DNA from: VRUE01 sp963814915
GTDB taxonomy: Bacteria > Actinomycetota > Thermoleophilia > Solirubrobacterales > 70-9
DNA: 64,000 nt
Assembly (NCBI GenBank): GCA_963814915.1
Contig: CAWFEI010000005.1
Coordinates: 765,210-829,209 of the forward strand
Reading direction: 5' to 3'
This document shows positions 1 to 7,005 of this stretch, piece by piece. Position 1 is the stretch's first letter, and every line of letters starts with the position of its first letter. The position numbers were made by a program, and so were the translations under genes. The notes below the pieces were generated by a model, which saw only the letters and a list, made by a program, of their open reading frames with translations, ran no database searches and was not told the DNA's origin.

Positions 1-1
1 C

Positions 2-652
2 TACGTGAGCGAGTGGGCACGGCGCTACGCGGACGCCGGGCTGACGACGATCGGCGTGCAGGCGCCGCGCTTTCCGTTCGGGGCCGAGCGTGACTTCGTG
101 GCGACCGGGCTGACGGGCCTCGGGGTCGAGTTCCCGGTCGCGATCGACGCCGAGCGCCGCCTCTGGCATGCCTACGGCTGCGAGGGCTGGCCCAGCCTCT
201 TCCTCTGGAAGCTCGGCGGTGCGCTCGCCTGGTTCCACTTCGGCGAGGGCGAATACCGCGCCACCGAGGAAGCGATCCAGGCCGAGCTGCGCGAGCAGGA
301 CGCCCTCCAGCCGCTGCCGCAGCCGATGGCCCCGCTGCGCCCCAGCGACGCCCCGGGCGCCAAGGTCATGCCCCCGACCCCCGAGCTCTTCCCGGGTGGG
401 TCATGGGAGCGGCCCTGGGAGGGCGAGGAGCTGGAGGTCTCCTATGAAGCGGGCGGCGCCTACGCGACGGTCGAGGGCAAGGGCCAGCTGCACATCACCC
501 TCGACGGCACCGAGCTTCAGCCGATCGCCGTCGAATCTCCGGCCCTGCAGACGCTCGCGGAGCACCCCCGCCACGAGCGCCACGAGCTGACGCTCCGCCC
601 CAGCTCCGGCCTCCGAATCTGGTCGGTCAGCTTCGCCGCGGGCGCACCCTAA
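2..652 (+). CDS. Thioredoxin-like protein, 3' part (5' end outside window)
   Basis: The gene enters from the left edge; the frame is open from base 2, so the GTG at 5 is probably internal. About 216 residues are visible. The first ~100 resemble the later half of a redoxin/TlpA-like thioredoxin fold: a strand with VAIDAE, then GCEGWPSLFLW, where the Trp-Pro looks like the conserved cis-proline loop. The active-site CxxC would lie upstream and cannot be seen. The last ~90 residues (from about 130) form a beta-rich domain like the one that follows thioredoxin in DipZ-type proteins (inference). The stop TAA at 650-652 overlaps the opposite-strand stop of ispH, so the two genes converge with no spacer. 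A thiol-disulfide role is likely but the catalytic part is missing. Confidence 0.6.
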   Translation, partial: YVSEWARRYADAGLTTIGVQAPRFPFGAERDFVATGLTGLGVEFPVAIDAERRLWHAYGCEGWPSLFLWKLGGALAWFHFGEGEYRATEEAIQAELREQDALQPLPQPMAPLRPSDAPGAKVMPPTPELFPGGSWERPWEGEELEVSYEAGGAYATVEGKGQLHITLDGTELQPIAVESPALQTLAEHPRHERHELTLRPSSGLRIWSVSFAAGAP

Positions 653-1617
653 GCGCCTGCTGCAACCGCCTCGCGAATCTCCTTCGGCAGCATGAAGCGC
701 ACATCCTCGTGGACGGTGCGCAGCTCCGAGACGTCCTCGGCGCCGCGCTCGCGGAAGAGGGCGACGAGGTTCTCGACCAGCTCCTCCGGGGCGCTGGCTC
801 CGGAGGTGATGCCGACAGTCTCCACGCCCTCCAGCCACTCCTCGCGCACCTGGTGGTGGAAGTCGATCAGGTGCGAGGCGGCGCCGTGTTCGCGCGCCAC
901 CTCGACCAGGCGGTTGGAGTTCGAGGAGTTGGTCGAGCCGATCACGAGCACCAGCTCGCACTCGCGGGCGAGCTGCTTGACGGCGATCTGACGGTTCGTC
1001 GTCGCGTAACAGATGTCGTCGGACTTGGAGCTGACGATCGCCGGGAACTTGGCTCGCAGAGCGGCGATGATCTCCCCCGTCTCGTCGACCGAGAGCGTGG
1101 TCTGGGTGATGAAGGCGACGCGCTCGGGGTCGGCGACCTCGAGATCCTCGACCTCCGCGGCGGTCTGCACCAGCACGATGCTGTCGGGGGCCTCGCCGGT
1201 CGTCCCTTCGACCTCCTCGTGGCCCTCGTGGCCGATCATCACGATCGTGTAGCCGTCGGCGGCGAAGCGGCGCGCCTCGACGTGGACCTTGGTGACCAGC
1301 GGGCAGGTGGCGTCGATCGTGCGCAGCTTGCGCTCCGCCGCGTTGTCGTGCACCGCCGGGGCGACCCCGTGCGCGGAGAAGACGACCATCTCACCCTCCG
1401 GCACCTCGGTCTCCTGCTCGACGAAGATCGCGCCGCGCTTGGAGAGCTCCTCGACCACGTGCTTGTTGTGGACGATCTCCTTGCGCACGTAGACGGGGGC
1501 GCCGTGGAGCTCGAGCGCGCGCTCGACGGTCTGCACGGCGCGGTCGACCCCGGCGCAGTAGCCGCGGGGGGCGGCCAGCAGGACACGTTTGGGCGCTGCG
1601 GTTTCGATTGCAGGCAT
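649..1617 (-). CDS. ispH: 4-hydroxy-3-methylbut-2-enyl diphosphate reductase
   Basis: 322-residue cytosolic [4Fe-4S] enzyme of the last step of the MEP isoprenoid pathway; it reduces HMBPP to IPP and DMAPP. The three conserved cluster cysteines are visible: Cys21 in PRGYCAGV, Cys105 in DATCPLV and Cys203 in DDICYATTNRQ. Other family signatures include VVFSAHGV (about 78-85), the IGHEGHEEVEGT loop (about 128-139) and the C-terminal TSGASAP. Length is typical of the family. The ATG start follows a TACCCT hexamer by 7 nt with no Shine-Dalgarno, so the transcript is probably leaderless. It diverges from the wax synthase gene at 1654, and its stop overlaps the convergent stop of the thioredoxin-like gene. 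Confidence 0.96.
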   Translation of the reverse strand: MPAIETAAPKRVLLAAPRGYCAGVDRAVQTVERALELHGAPVYVRKEIVHNKHVVEELSKRGAIFVEQETEVPEGEMVVFSAHGVAPAVHDNAAERKLRTIDATCPLVTKVHVEARRFAADGYTIVMIGHEGHEEVEGTTGEAPDSIVLVQTAAEVEDLEVADPERVAFITQTTLSVDETGEIIAALRAKFPAIVSSKSDDICYATTNRQIAVKQLARECELVLVIGSTNSSNSNRLVEVAREHGAASHLIDFHHQVREEWLEGVETVGITSGASAPEELVENLVALFRERGAEDVSELRTVHEDVRFMLPKEIREAVAAGA

Positions 1618-1624
1618 ACCCCGC

Positions 1625-1630
1625 AGGGTA
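1625..1630 (-). promoter_or_regulatory. -10-like hexamer of ispH
   Basis: TACCCT on the minus strand, 7 nt before the ispH ATG. No ribosome binding site fits between them, which predicts transcription starting at or next to the start codon. Confidence 0.5.
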
Positions 1631-1639
1631 ACGGGGAGC

Positions 1640-1645
1640 TAGCCT
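1640..1645 (+). promoter_or_regulatory. -10-like hexamer of the wax synthase gene
   Basis: TAGCCT, 8 nt before the ATG at 1654. It lies back to back with the ispH hexamer, giving a 36-bp divergent promoter region between the two start codons. Confidence 0.5.
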
Positions 1646-1653
1646 TGCAAGGG

Positions 1654-3066
1654 ATGAGTGCCAACGGAGACAAGCTGGAGCGGCTCAGCTCCACCGATGC
1701 CTCGTTTCTGACGAACGAGAGCTACTCGAGCCACATGCACATCGGCGGCATCCTGATCTTCGAGGGGCCGCCGCCGCGCTACGTCGATCTGGTCGAGCAC
1801 GTGCGCGGCAAGCTGGACCAGGTCCCGCGCTTCCGCCAGCGGCTCGTCGTGCCACCGCTGGAGGCCGGGCGGCCACTGTGGGCCGACGACATCAACTTCA
1901 ACCTCAGCTACCACATCCGCCACACTGCGCTGCCCGATCCAGGCGGCGAGGCGCAGCTGAAGCGGCTCGCGGCTCGCGTCTTCTCGCAGCAGCTCGACCG
2001 CTCCAAGCCACTCTGGGAGATGTGGCTCGTGCAGGGCCTGGAGCGCGACCGCTTCGCCCTGCTGACCAAGACCCACCACGCCGCGGTCGACGGGATCGCG
2101 GGCGTCGACATCGGCACTGTGCTCTTCGACCTCGAGCCGATCCCCGAGCCCGCTCCGGTCGACGACGGCTGGCAGCCGCGGGCCCAACCGAGCACGACCG
2201 ACCTGCTCGCCCGCGGCGCGACCGAGCTGGCGGCAGCCCCCGTGAAGCTGGCCGAGCGGGCCGCGCGGGCCGTGCGCCATCCCGAGTCGGCCAGCAGGCG
2301 CGTGGTCGAGGCGTTGGGGGGCGTCGGCGAGATCGCCGGGGCCTTCGCCGACCCGGCGCCGGACGTCCCGCTCAACCGGGAAATCGGGCCGCACCGGCGC
2401 TTCACCTGGACGCGCTCGGAGCTGGCGGCCTTCAAACAGATCAAGGACTCGCTGGGTGGCACGGTCAACGACGTCGTCCTCGCCGTCGTCACCGGAGCGC
2501 TGCGCAAGTGGCTGCACTCGCGCAGCATCCGCACCGAGGGCCTGGAACTGCGCGCCCTGGTGCCGGTCTCGATCCGCAGCGCCGACGAGCGCGGCCAGGC
2601 GGGCAACAAACTGGCGGCGATGCGCGGGCCGCTGCCCGTCTACGTCGAGGACCCGGTGCGACGGCTGCGCGTCGTCAGCGAGCAGATGGAGGGCCTGAAG
2701 CGCTCCAAGCAGGCGCTCGGCGCGGAAGTGATCTCGCGCTTCAACGACTTCGCCCCACCGACCCTGCTCGCGCAGGCGGCGAGGATCAACTTCTCCACCC
2801 GGCTGTTCAACCTGATCGTCACCAACGTGCCGGGACCGCAGATGCCCCTCTACGTGCTCGGGCGCGAGCTGGAAGAGGTCTTCCCGGTCGCCTTCCTGCC
2901 GGAGGAACACGCGCTGGCGGTGGCGATCATGAGCTACAACGGCCGCGTCTGCTTCGGGCTGCTCGCCGATTACGACTCGATGGAAGACGTCGAGACCGTC
3001 GCGGCCGGGATCGACGAATCGCTGGAGGAGCTGAAAGAGGCCGCGGCCGCCGCTGCCGCAGTCTGA
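1654..3066 (+). CDS. Wax ester synthase / diacylglycerol acyltransferase (WS/DGAT)
   Basis: 470 residues. The family transfers fatty acyl groups from acyl-CoA to diacylglycerol or long-chain alcohols, making storage triacylglycerol or wax ester at the membrane. The catalytic HHxxxDG motif is HHAAVDG at residues 141-147. The N-terminus (LSSTDASFLTNE) and LWEMWLVQGL are typical of the N-terminal domain; the C-terminal domain carries NDVVLAVVTGALR and the LFNLIVTNVPGP motif. The start was set at the ATG because the upstream frame is only the shadow of ispH and the MSANGDKLERLS beginning matches the family. It probably supports lipid storage and fits the beta-oxidation genes further on. Substrate preference cannot be read from sequence. 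Confidence 0.93.
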   Translation: MSANGDKLERLSSTDASFLTNESYSSHMHIGGILIFEGPPPRYVDLVEHVRGKLDQVPRFRQRLVVPPLEAGRPLWADDINFNLSYHIRHTALPDPGGEAQLKRLAARVFSQQLDRSKPLWEMWLVQGLERDRFALLTKTHHAAVDGIAGVDIGTVLFDLEPIPEPAPVDDGWQPRAQPSTTDLLARGATELAAAPVKLAERAARAVRHPESASRRVVEALGGVGEIAGAFADPAPDVPLNREIGPHRRFTWTRSELAAFKQIKDSLGGTVNDVVLAVVTGALRKWLHSRSIRTEGLELRALVPVSIRSADERGQAGNKLAAMRGPLPVYVEDPVRRLRVVSEQMEGLKRSKQALGAEVISRFNDFAPPTLLAQAARINFSTRLFNLIVTNVPGPQMPLYVLGRELEEVFPVAFLPEEHALAVAIMSYNGRVCFGLLADYDSMEDVETVAAGIDESLEELKEAAAAAAAV

Positions 3067-3106
3067 GGCCCACCCCCGGGTCGCCGAGGTCAGTCCTGCC
3101 GATGGC

Positions 3107-3112
3107 TAGGCT
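3107..3112 (+). promoter_or_regulatory. -10-like hexamer of fxsA
   Basis: TAGGCT, 6 nt before the GTG start at 3119, leaving no room for a Shine-Dalgarno sequence; a predicted leaderless start. Confidence 0.5.
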
Positions 3113-3118
3113 GAGAGC

Positions 3119-3604
3119 GTGTTCATGCTCATAGCCCTCTTCATCGCCGTCCCGATCCTCGAGCTCTACGTGATCATCAAGGTGGGTGGCTTGATCGGCG
3201 TGCTGCCGACCGTCGTGCTGCTCTTCGGCATGTCGGTGCTCGGCGCAACCCTGCTGCGCCACCAGGGGCGCGGCGCCTGGCAGCGCTTCAACCAGGCCCT
3301 CGCCGAGGGCCGCTTCCCCGGCCGCGAGGTCGCTGACGGGCTGATGATCACGGTCGGCGGCGTCCTCCTGCTGACCCCCGGCTTCATCACCGACGCGGTC
3401 GGCCTGCTGCTGCTCCTGCCCCCCACCCGAGCAATCGCCCGCCGCCTCCTGCAGGCCTACGCCGGCAGGCGCCTGATGGTCGTCGGCATGGGCGGCGTCC
3501 GCGGCGGCCCGAGGCCCTACGAGCCCGGCGCCGCAAAGCGACCCTACGACTACGACGGCACGGCCGAGGAGATCACCGACGACGACCCGCAGCTGCCGGG
3601 CTGA
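3119..3604 (+). CDS. fxsA: FxsA family membrane protein
   Basis: 161 residues. Small inner-membrane protein of the FxsA family, named for E. coli FxsA, whose overproduction blocks F-plasmid exclusion of phage T7; the native role is unclear. Visible features are an N-terminal hydrophobic stretch (about 2-22), a second (about 26-45), the conserved LLRHQGRGAWQRF segment (about 46-58) and the family's GLLLLTPGF-like stretch (VGGVLLLTPGFITDAVG, about 78-94) inside the last membrane pair, followed by a polar Gly/Arg tail. GTG at 3119 is preferred over ATG at 3125 because of its spacing from TAGGCT. It is followed by the convergent antiporter gene six bases downstream. Confidence 0.88.
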   Translation: MFMLIALFIAVPILELYVIIKVGGLIGVLPTVVLLFGMSVLGATLLRHQGRGAWQRFNQALAEGRFPGREVADGLMITVGGVLLLTPGFITDAVGLLLLLPPTRAIARRLLQAYAGRRLMVVGMGGVRGGPRPYEPGAAKRPYDYDGTAEEITDDDPQLPG

Positions 3605-3610
3605 AGGCCC

Positions 3611-4837
3611 TCAGCCGGCGGCACCCTGCTCGCCGGCAACCACGAGCGCCCGCTGCACGACAAGCGGCGTGAGCAGCTCGAAGACAAACACCGCGCCGAG
3701 CACGACGGCGGCGACCTGCTCGCCCACCTCGGCCGATCCGACGCTCGCGGTGCTGCTAACCACGAAGGAGGCGAGGCCCACCGCCATCCCAGCCAGCGGC
3801 AGCTGCGCCGCGGCGCTCCAGCTGCCGTGACTGACCTGGCGCCCCTCCCGCGTGAGGAAGAGCCCCAGCCTCCCGCCGGCCAACCGGCCGATCACCCGAA
3901 AGGCGATGAAAGCCGCCCCCAGAAGTCCGAGCTCGGCAAAGCGACCGAGATGGGCATCGGCGCCGGTCACGAGGAAAAAAACGAGGAAGATGGGTGGCTC
4001 CAGAAGGCGGACGTGCTCGAAGACCGCGTGCGGCGTGCGGCGATCGTTCGCGGCCACCGCACCCATGACCAGCGCCACGATGACAACCGACGCCTCCAGA
4101 TAGCGTGCCGCGCCGACCGCGAGTATCAGCAGAACCCAGACGAGCAGAAACTGATGGTCCCGCGACTCGATGCGAGCCGCGAGCGCGGCGAGCAACCGGC
4201 CGCCGACGTAACCGCATGCCAACGACGCGCCGAGGACCTGCAGGAGCGCCATGCCGGCGGTCGCCGTGGCGGACTCATCGGCGATCCGGGCCAGCACGAG
4301 CGGCGCACCGATCCCGAAGAGCAGCGCCGCACAGACGTTGTTGACGGCGGTGGCGGCCAGCAGGTCGTCGGTGAACCGACCCGCGGCACGCTGCTCTGCC
4401 ACCAAGGCGCGGACCGTGACCGGAGCGGTCGCCGGGGAGAGCGCCGCCAGCAGGAAGGCCACCGTCGGCCGACCTCCGACCGCGACGACCACGGCGAAAA
4501 CGGCGACGAAGCTTGCGAGGCTGCCGAGGACCGCCATCGGGATCACGGTGCGCCGCACGCTGCGCAGGACCGCCAGCCGAAGGCGGTCCCCGAGCAGGAA
4601 GACCATGGCCGCCAGCGCAACGCTGGCGACGGGACGGAGGGCCTGGAGCCGATCCTCGTCGATCGCGCCGCACGCCTGGGGGCCGAGGGCAAGCCCGATG
4701 GCCAGGAACACGATCACCTCGGAAATCGGGAGATAGCGGCGCGTCAGCACCGCCCCGCCCAAAGCCGCGGCGCCCAAGGCGCCGACCAGCAGCACGGGGC
4801 CGGCGCTGAGGTCGGGGCTCACGGTTGCGATGGACAT
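3611..4837 (-). CDS. Cation:proton antiporter, Na+/H+ exchanger (CPA2-like) family
   Basis: 408-residue polytopic membrane protein with about 11-13 hydrophobic segments spread over its length. Family features include an N-terminal re-entrant region (SEVIVFLAIGLALGPQACG, about 38-56), the segment with SPATAPVTVRALVAE (about 134-148) typical of the ion-binding region, and FLVTGADAHLGRFAELG near 288-304. There is no C-terminal TrkA-N/TrkA-C nucleotide-binding domain, so it is the transport core only. It would exchange Na+ or K+ for protons in pH or osmotic homeostasis; the ion is not determinable. The ATG at 4837 has neither a clear -10 hexamer nor a strong ribosome binding site. Confidence 0.85.
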   Translation of the reverse strand: MSIATVSPDLSAGPVLLVGALGAAALGGAVLTRRYLPISEVIVFLAIGLALGPQACGAIDEDRLQALRPVASVALAAMVFLLGDRLRLAVLRSVRRTVIPMAVLGSLASFVAVFAVVVAVGGRPTVAFLLAALSPATAPVTVRALVAEQRAAGRFTDDLLAATAVNNVCAALLFGIGAPLVLARIADESATATAGMALLQVLGASLACGYVGGRLLAALAARIESRDHQFLLVWVLLILAVGAARYLEASVVIVALVMGAVAANDRRTPHAVFEHVRLLEPPIFLVFFLVTGADAHLGRFAELGLLGAAFIAFRVIGRLAGGRLGLFLTREGRQVSHGSWSAAAQLPLAGMAVGLASFVVSSTASVGSAEVGEQVAAVVLGAVFVFELLTPLVVQRALVVAGEQGAAG

Positions 4838-4956
4838 CTGCGCCCCCGCGCTGGCGACGGATTCGTTCGCACCTCAGCCCTCTACCCGAATCTACGGCCG
4901 GCCACCCACGGCCGACTGCGACGCCTTGAAAGCCCCTCTGTCCCCGCAATCCCCGC

Positions 4957-5274
4957 CTAGAAGCCGAGGGCGAACTTGGCGTCCTCGGTCATCATCTCCG
5001 GGGACCAGGGCGGGTCGAAGATCATCTTGGGGTGGACGGCGCTGACGCCCGGCAGGTCGCCGACGAACTCCTTCATCTGCTCGGAGACCTGGGGGCCGAT
5101 CGGGCAAGCCGGGGTCGTCAGCGTGAAGGTCACGTAGACGTCCTCTTTCTCGATCTCGACGCCGTAGACGAGGCCGAGCGAGACGAAGTCGAGCCCCAGC
5201 TCGGGATCGATCACCTCTTCGAGCGCCTCGAACACGTCTTCTTCGGTCAGAACTTCGGTTTGGTTCTCAGGCAT
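4957..5274 (-). CDS. MIP18/DUF59 family metal-sulfur cluster assembly factor
   Basis: 105 residues matching the MIP18 (DUF59, SufT/PaaD-like) fold over the whole length: EALEEVIDPELGLDFVSLGLVY near residues 16-37, the TTPACPIG loop with the conserved Cys (about 74-81) and a conserved WSPEMMTEDAK C-terminus. Members assist Fe-S cluster maturation or delivery. No suf operon is next to it. The start ATG follows TAGCCT by 6 nt, again without a ribosome binding site. The divergent gene at 5334 shares the upstream region. Confidence 0.88.
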   Translation of the reverse strand: MPENQTEVLTEEDVFEALEEVIDPELGLDFVSLGLVYGVEIEKEDVYVTFTLTTPACPIGPQVSEQMKEFVGDLPGVSAVHPKMIFDPPWSPEMMTEDAKFALGF

Positions 5275-5280
5275 GCCTAC

Positions 5281-5286
5281 AGGCTA
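5281..5286 (-). promoter_or_regulatory. -10-like hexamer of the MIP18 gene
   Basis: TAGCCT on the minus strand, 6 nt before the ATG at 5274; a leaderless-type arrangement. Confidence 0.5.
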
Positions 5287-5320
5287 GCGACGCAGGGCGG
5301 CGACCTCCCCTGCCGTCGAT

Positions 5321-5326
5321 TAGGGT
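5321..5326 (+). promoter_or_regulatory. -10-like hexamer of the 5334 gene
   Basis: TAGGGT, 7 nt before the GTG at 5334. The spacing favours this GTG over the in-frame GTG at 5325, which sits too close to the hexamer. Confidence 0.45.
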
Positions 5327-5333
5327 GCGCGGC

Positions 5334-5729
5334 GTGAGCGAGGAACCAGGTCAGGCACTGCGGCGATCGATCGGGATCGTCTTCTCCGACGGCGGCTTGC
5401 TGGCGCTCAGCGCCGTGCGTGCGCCCGGGGCGAGTGAGCATGGCGAGGAGCAGGTCGCGGCCGTGCTCTGCGGGCCGGACGGGGCGCCCGTCGAGGTCTC
5501 CGAGACCCTGCTCTCGACCGAGTACGGGCCCGACGGCGTCCAGCGGCGGGCCACGCTGGAGCTGTGGACCGACGGGGACGACGGGCAGCCGTTGCGCGGC
5601 GGTGGGACGCTGATCAGCTCCGCCCGGGTACAGCGACCGGGAATGGACTCAGACCTCGCCTTCTTCCGTTGGTCGGTCGAGGGGCGCGAGGGCCTCGGCC
5701 ACTACGAGGTGGTCCGCGAGAGTGCCTGA
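5334..5729 (+). CDS. Hypothetical protein, about 131 residues
   Basis: Not recognised. A soluble, acidic protein with no signal peptide or membrane segment and an alternating beta-strand look (SIGIVFSDGGLLALSAVR, VAAVLCGPDGAPVEV, RRATLELWTDGDDGQ). The C-terminus (LAFFRWSVEGREGLGHYEVV) is conserved-looking. Codon use matches its neighbours. Its stop overlaps the GTG start of the HAD gene by 8 nt, so the two are probably co-transcribed and translationally coupled. Start chosen at GTG 5334 from the promoter spacing. Confidence 0.6.
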   Translation: MSEEPGQALRRSIGIVFSDGGLLALSAVRAPGASEHGEEQVAAVLCGPDGAPVEVSETLLSTEYGPDGVQRRATLELWTDGDDGQPLRGGGTLISSARVQRPGMDSDLAFFRWSVEGREGLGHYEVVRESA

Positions 5730-6369
5730 GCCGGGTCGTCGCATCGAGGCGGTGATCTCCGACTTCGGCGGCGTGCTGACGACGCCCCTGGTCGAGTCGT
5801 TCATGGCGTTCCAGGACCAGACCGGGATAACGACTGAGGCGCTGGGCAAGGGGATGCAGGCCGCGACCGAGGCGAACGGCGACAACCCGCTCTACGAAAT
5901 GGAGCGTGGCGAGATCACCGAGGTCGCCTTCCTGGAGGCTCTCACCGACAGCCTCGAGCCGCTGCTCGGCCACCGGCCGGAGATGCACCGCTTCAAAGAG
6001 ATCTACTTCGAGGCGCTACAACCGAACCCGCCGATGATCGACCTCATGCGCGAGCTGAAACGGGCGGGCTACCGGATGGCGATGCTGACCAACAACGTGC
6101 GGGAGTGGGAGCCGCTGTGGCGGTCGATGCTGCCGGTCGACGAGATCTTCGAGACCGTCGTCGACTCCGGCTTCGTCGGCTGCCGCAAGCCGGAATCGAA
6201 GATCTACGCGATCACGCTCGACCGCGTAGCCCTGCCCGCCGAGTCCTGTCTGTTCGTCGACGACGTCAAGGTCAATTGCGAAGGCGCCGAGAAGGCCGGC
6301 ATGAGTGCCGTCCACTTCCAGGACAACGAGCAGGCGATCGCAGAGGTCCGCGAAGCACTCGACAACTGA
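5722..6369 (+). CDS. HAD family hydrolase (HAD-IA, epoxide-hydrolase-N/YihX-like)
   Basis: 215 residues with a complete HAD-IA layout. Motif I is SDFGGVLTTP (about 13-22), motif II the Thr/Asn of MLTNNVREW (about 118-126), motif III the Lys of CRKPESKIY (about 152-160) and motif IV CLFVDDVKVN (about 173-182). The second acidic residue of motif I (DxD) is Gly here, as in the DxG form found in some YihX/epoxide-hydrolase-N-like phosphatases. The alpha-helical cap lies between motifs I and II. It starts with GTG inside the end of the preceding gene and ends inside a long stem shared with the convergent gene. Substrate unknown; a small phosphate monoester is likely. Confidence 0.85.
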   Translation: MPEPGRRIEAVISDFGGVLTTPLVESFMAFQDQTGITTEALGKGMQAATEANGDNPLYEMERGEITEVAFLEALTDSLEPLLGHRPEMHRFKEIYFEALQPNPPMIDLMRELKRAGYRMAMLTNNVREWEPLWRSMLPVDEIFETVVDSGFVGCRKPESKIYAITLDRVALPAESCLFVDDVKVNCEGAEKAGMSAVHFQDNEQAIAEVREALDN

Positions 6370-6426
6370 CCAGGGCGTGCAGGACGACGACTGAAGACCC
6401 CGAGATGCGCGCCCTGGTCAGTTGTC
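6361..6426. terminator. Bidirectional stem-loop overlapping two convergent stop codons
   Basis: A perfect 17-bp inverted repeat, GACAACTGACCAGGGCG at 6361-6377 and its complement at 6410-6426, extendable by four more pairs (one G-U) into a 21-bp stem with a loop of about 24 nt. Both arms contain the last codons and TGA of the convergent genes at 5722 and 6418, which both end in Asp-Asn. It has no U-tract. Its position fits a shared terminator or mRNA-end structure. Confidence 0.6.
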
Positions 6427-6873
6427 GCTGCCGGCGCGGTCCCAGACGTAAAGCTCTACGGCCTCGACCGCGAGCTCCATCAAGCGGGGCTGGGAAAGCA
6501 GCTCGAGGACGAGCTCCAGAGCGTCGTCTTCGGTGACGCCGGCGTCGACGGCCTCCTCGCCGCGGAAGCCGGCGGCGAGCTTCAAGGCCTCGCGACGGTT
6601 CTCGCCGAGCGAGCCGAAGGCGCCCATCAGGAAGTCGCGGTTGGGGACCGGCTGGCCGAGCTCCAGCGAGCCGTGCCAGGCGGCGAGCATCGAGAGGTCG
6701 TGCTCGTCGAGCTCGGAGAGCGCTTTCGCGTAGTGGACCTCGAGCTCGTCGTCGGGAATCTCGTCGACCCAGGCCCGCACCGCCTCGCCGAGTAGCTGGC
6801 GGCGGGCCTCACGGCCTATCGAGTCGGCGATCGCGCGGATCGCGTCGGCTGGGTCTACGAAGCAGAGTGACAT
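6418..6873 (-). CDS. Hypothetical alpha-helical protein, 151 residues
   Basis: Not recognised. An acidic, predicted all-helical soluble protein: IRAIADSIGREARRQLLGEAVRAW at the start, then EVHYAKALSELDEHDLSMLAAW, and a hydrophobic C-terminal helix (ALELVLELLSQPRLM). No signal peptide, cysteine motif or membrane segment. Leu and Glu periodicity suggests helical bundles. The ATG is preceded by TAGATT 11 nt upstream. It converges with the HAD gene and its last codons form one arm of the shared stem. Confidence 0.55.
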   Translation of the reverse strand: MSLCFVDPADAIRAIADSIGREARRQLLGEAVRAWVDEIPDDELEVHYAKALSELDEHDLSMLAAWHGSLELGQPVPNRDFLMGAFGSLGENRREALKLAAGFRGEEAVDAGVTEDDALELVLELLSQPRLMELAVEAVELYVWDRAGSDN

Positions 6874-7005
6874 TTGCTGCGCTCAATCTAGAGAGGGCGG
6901 AAGACGCCAAAGCTGGGACCGGAATTGCGCCAATTGCGGCTTCCCGTGAGGACTTGGGCGCCCGAGAGCACGCCGGTGCCCGACCTATGCTGGCTCGTTC
7001 CGCCG

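Noticed and set aside
3827..4960. A 377-codon plus-strand frame over the antiporter gene
   Set aside because: Its charged, Arg/Asp/Gln-rich translation is the complement of a clear polytopic membrane protein.
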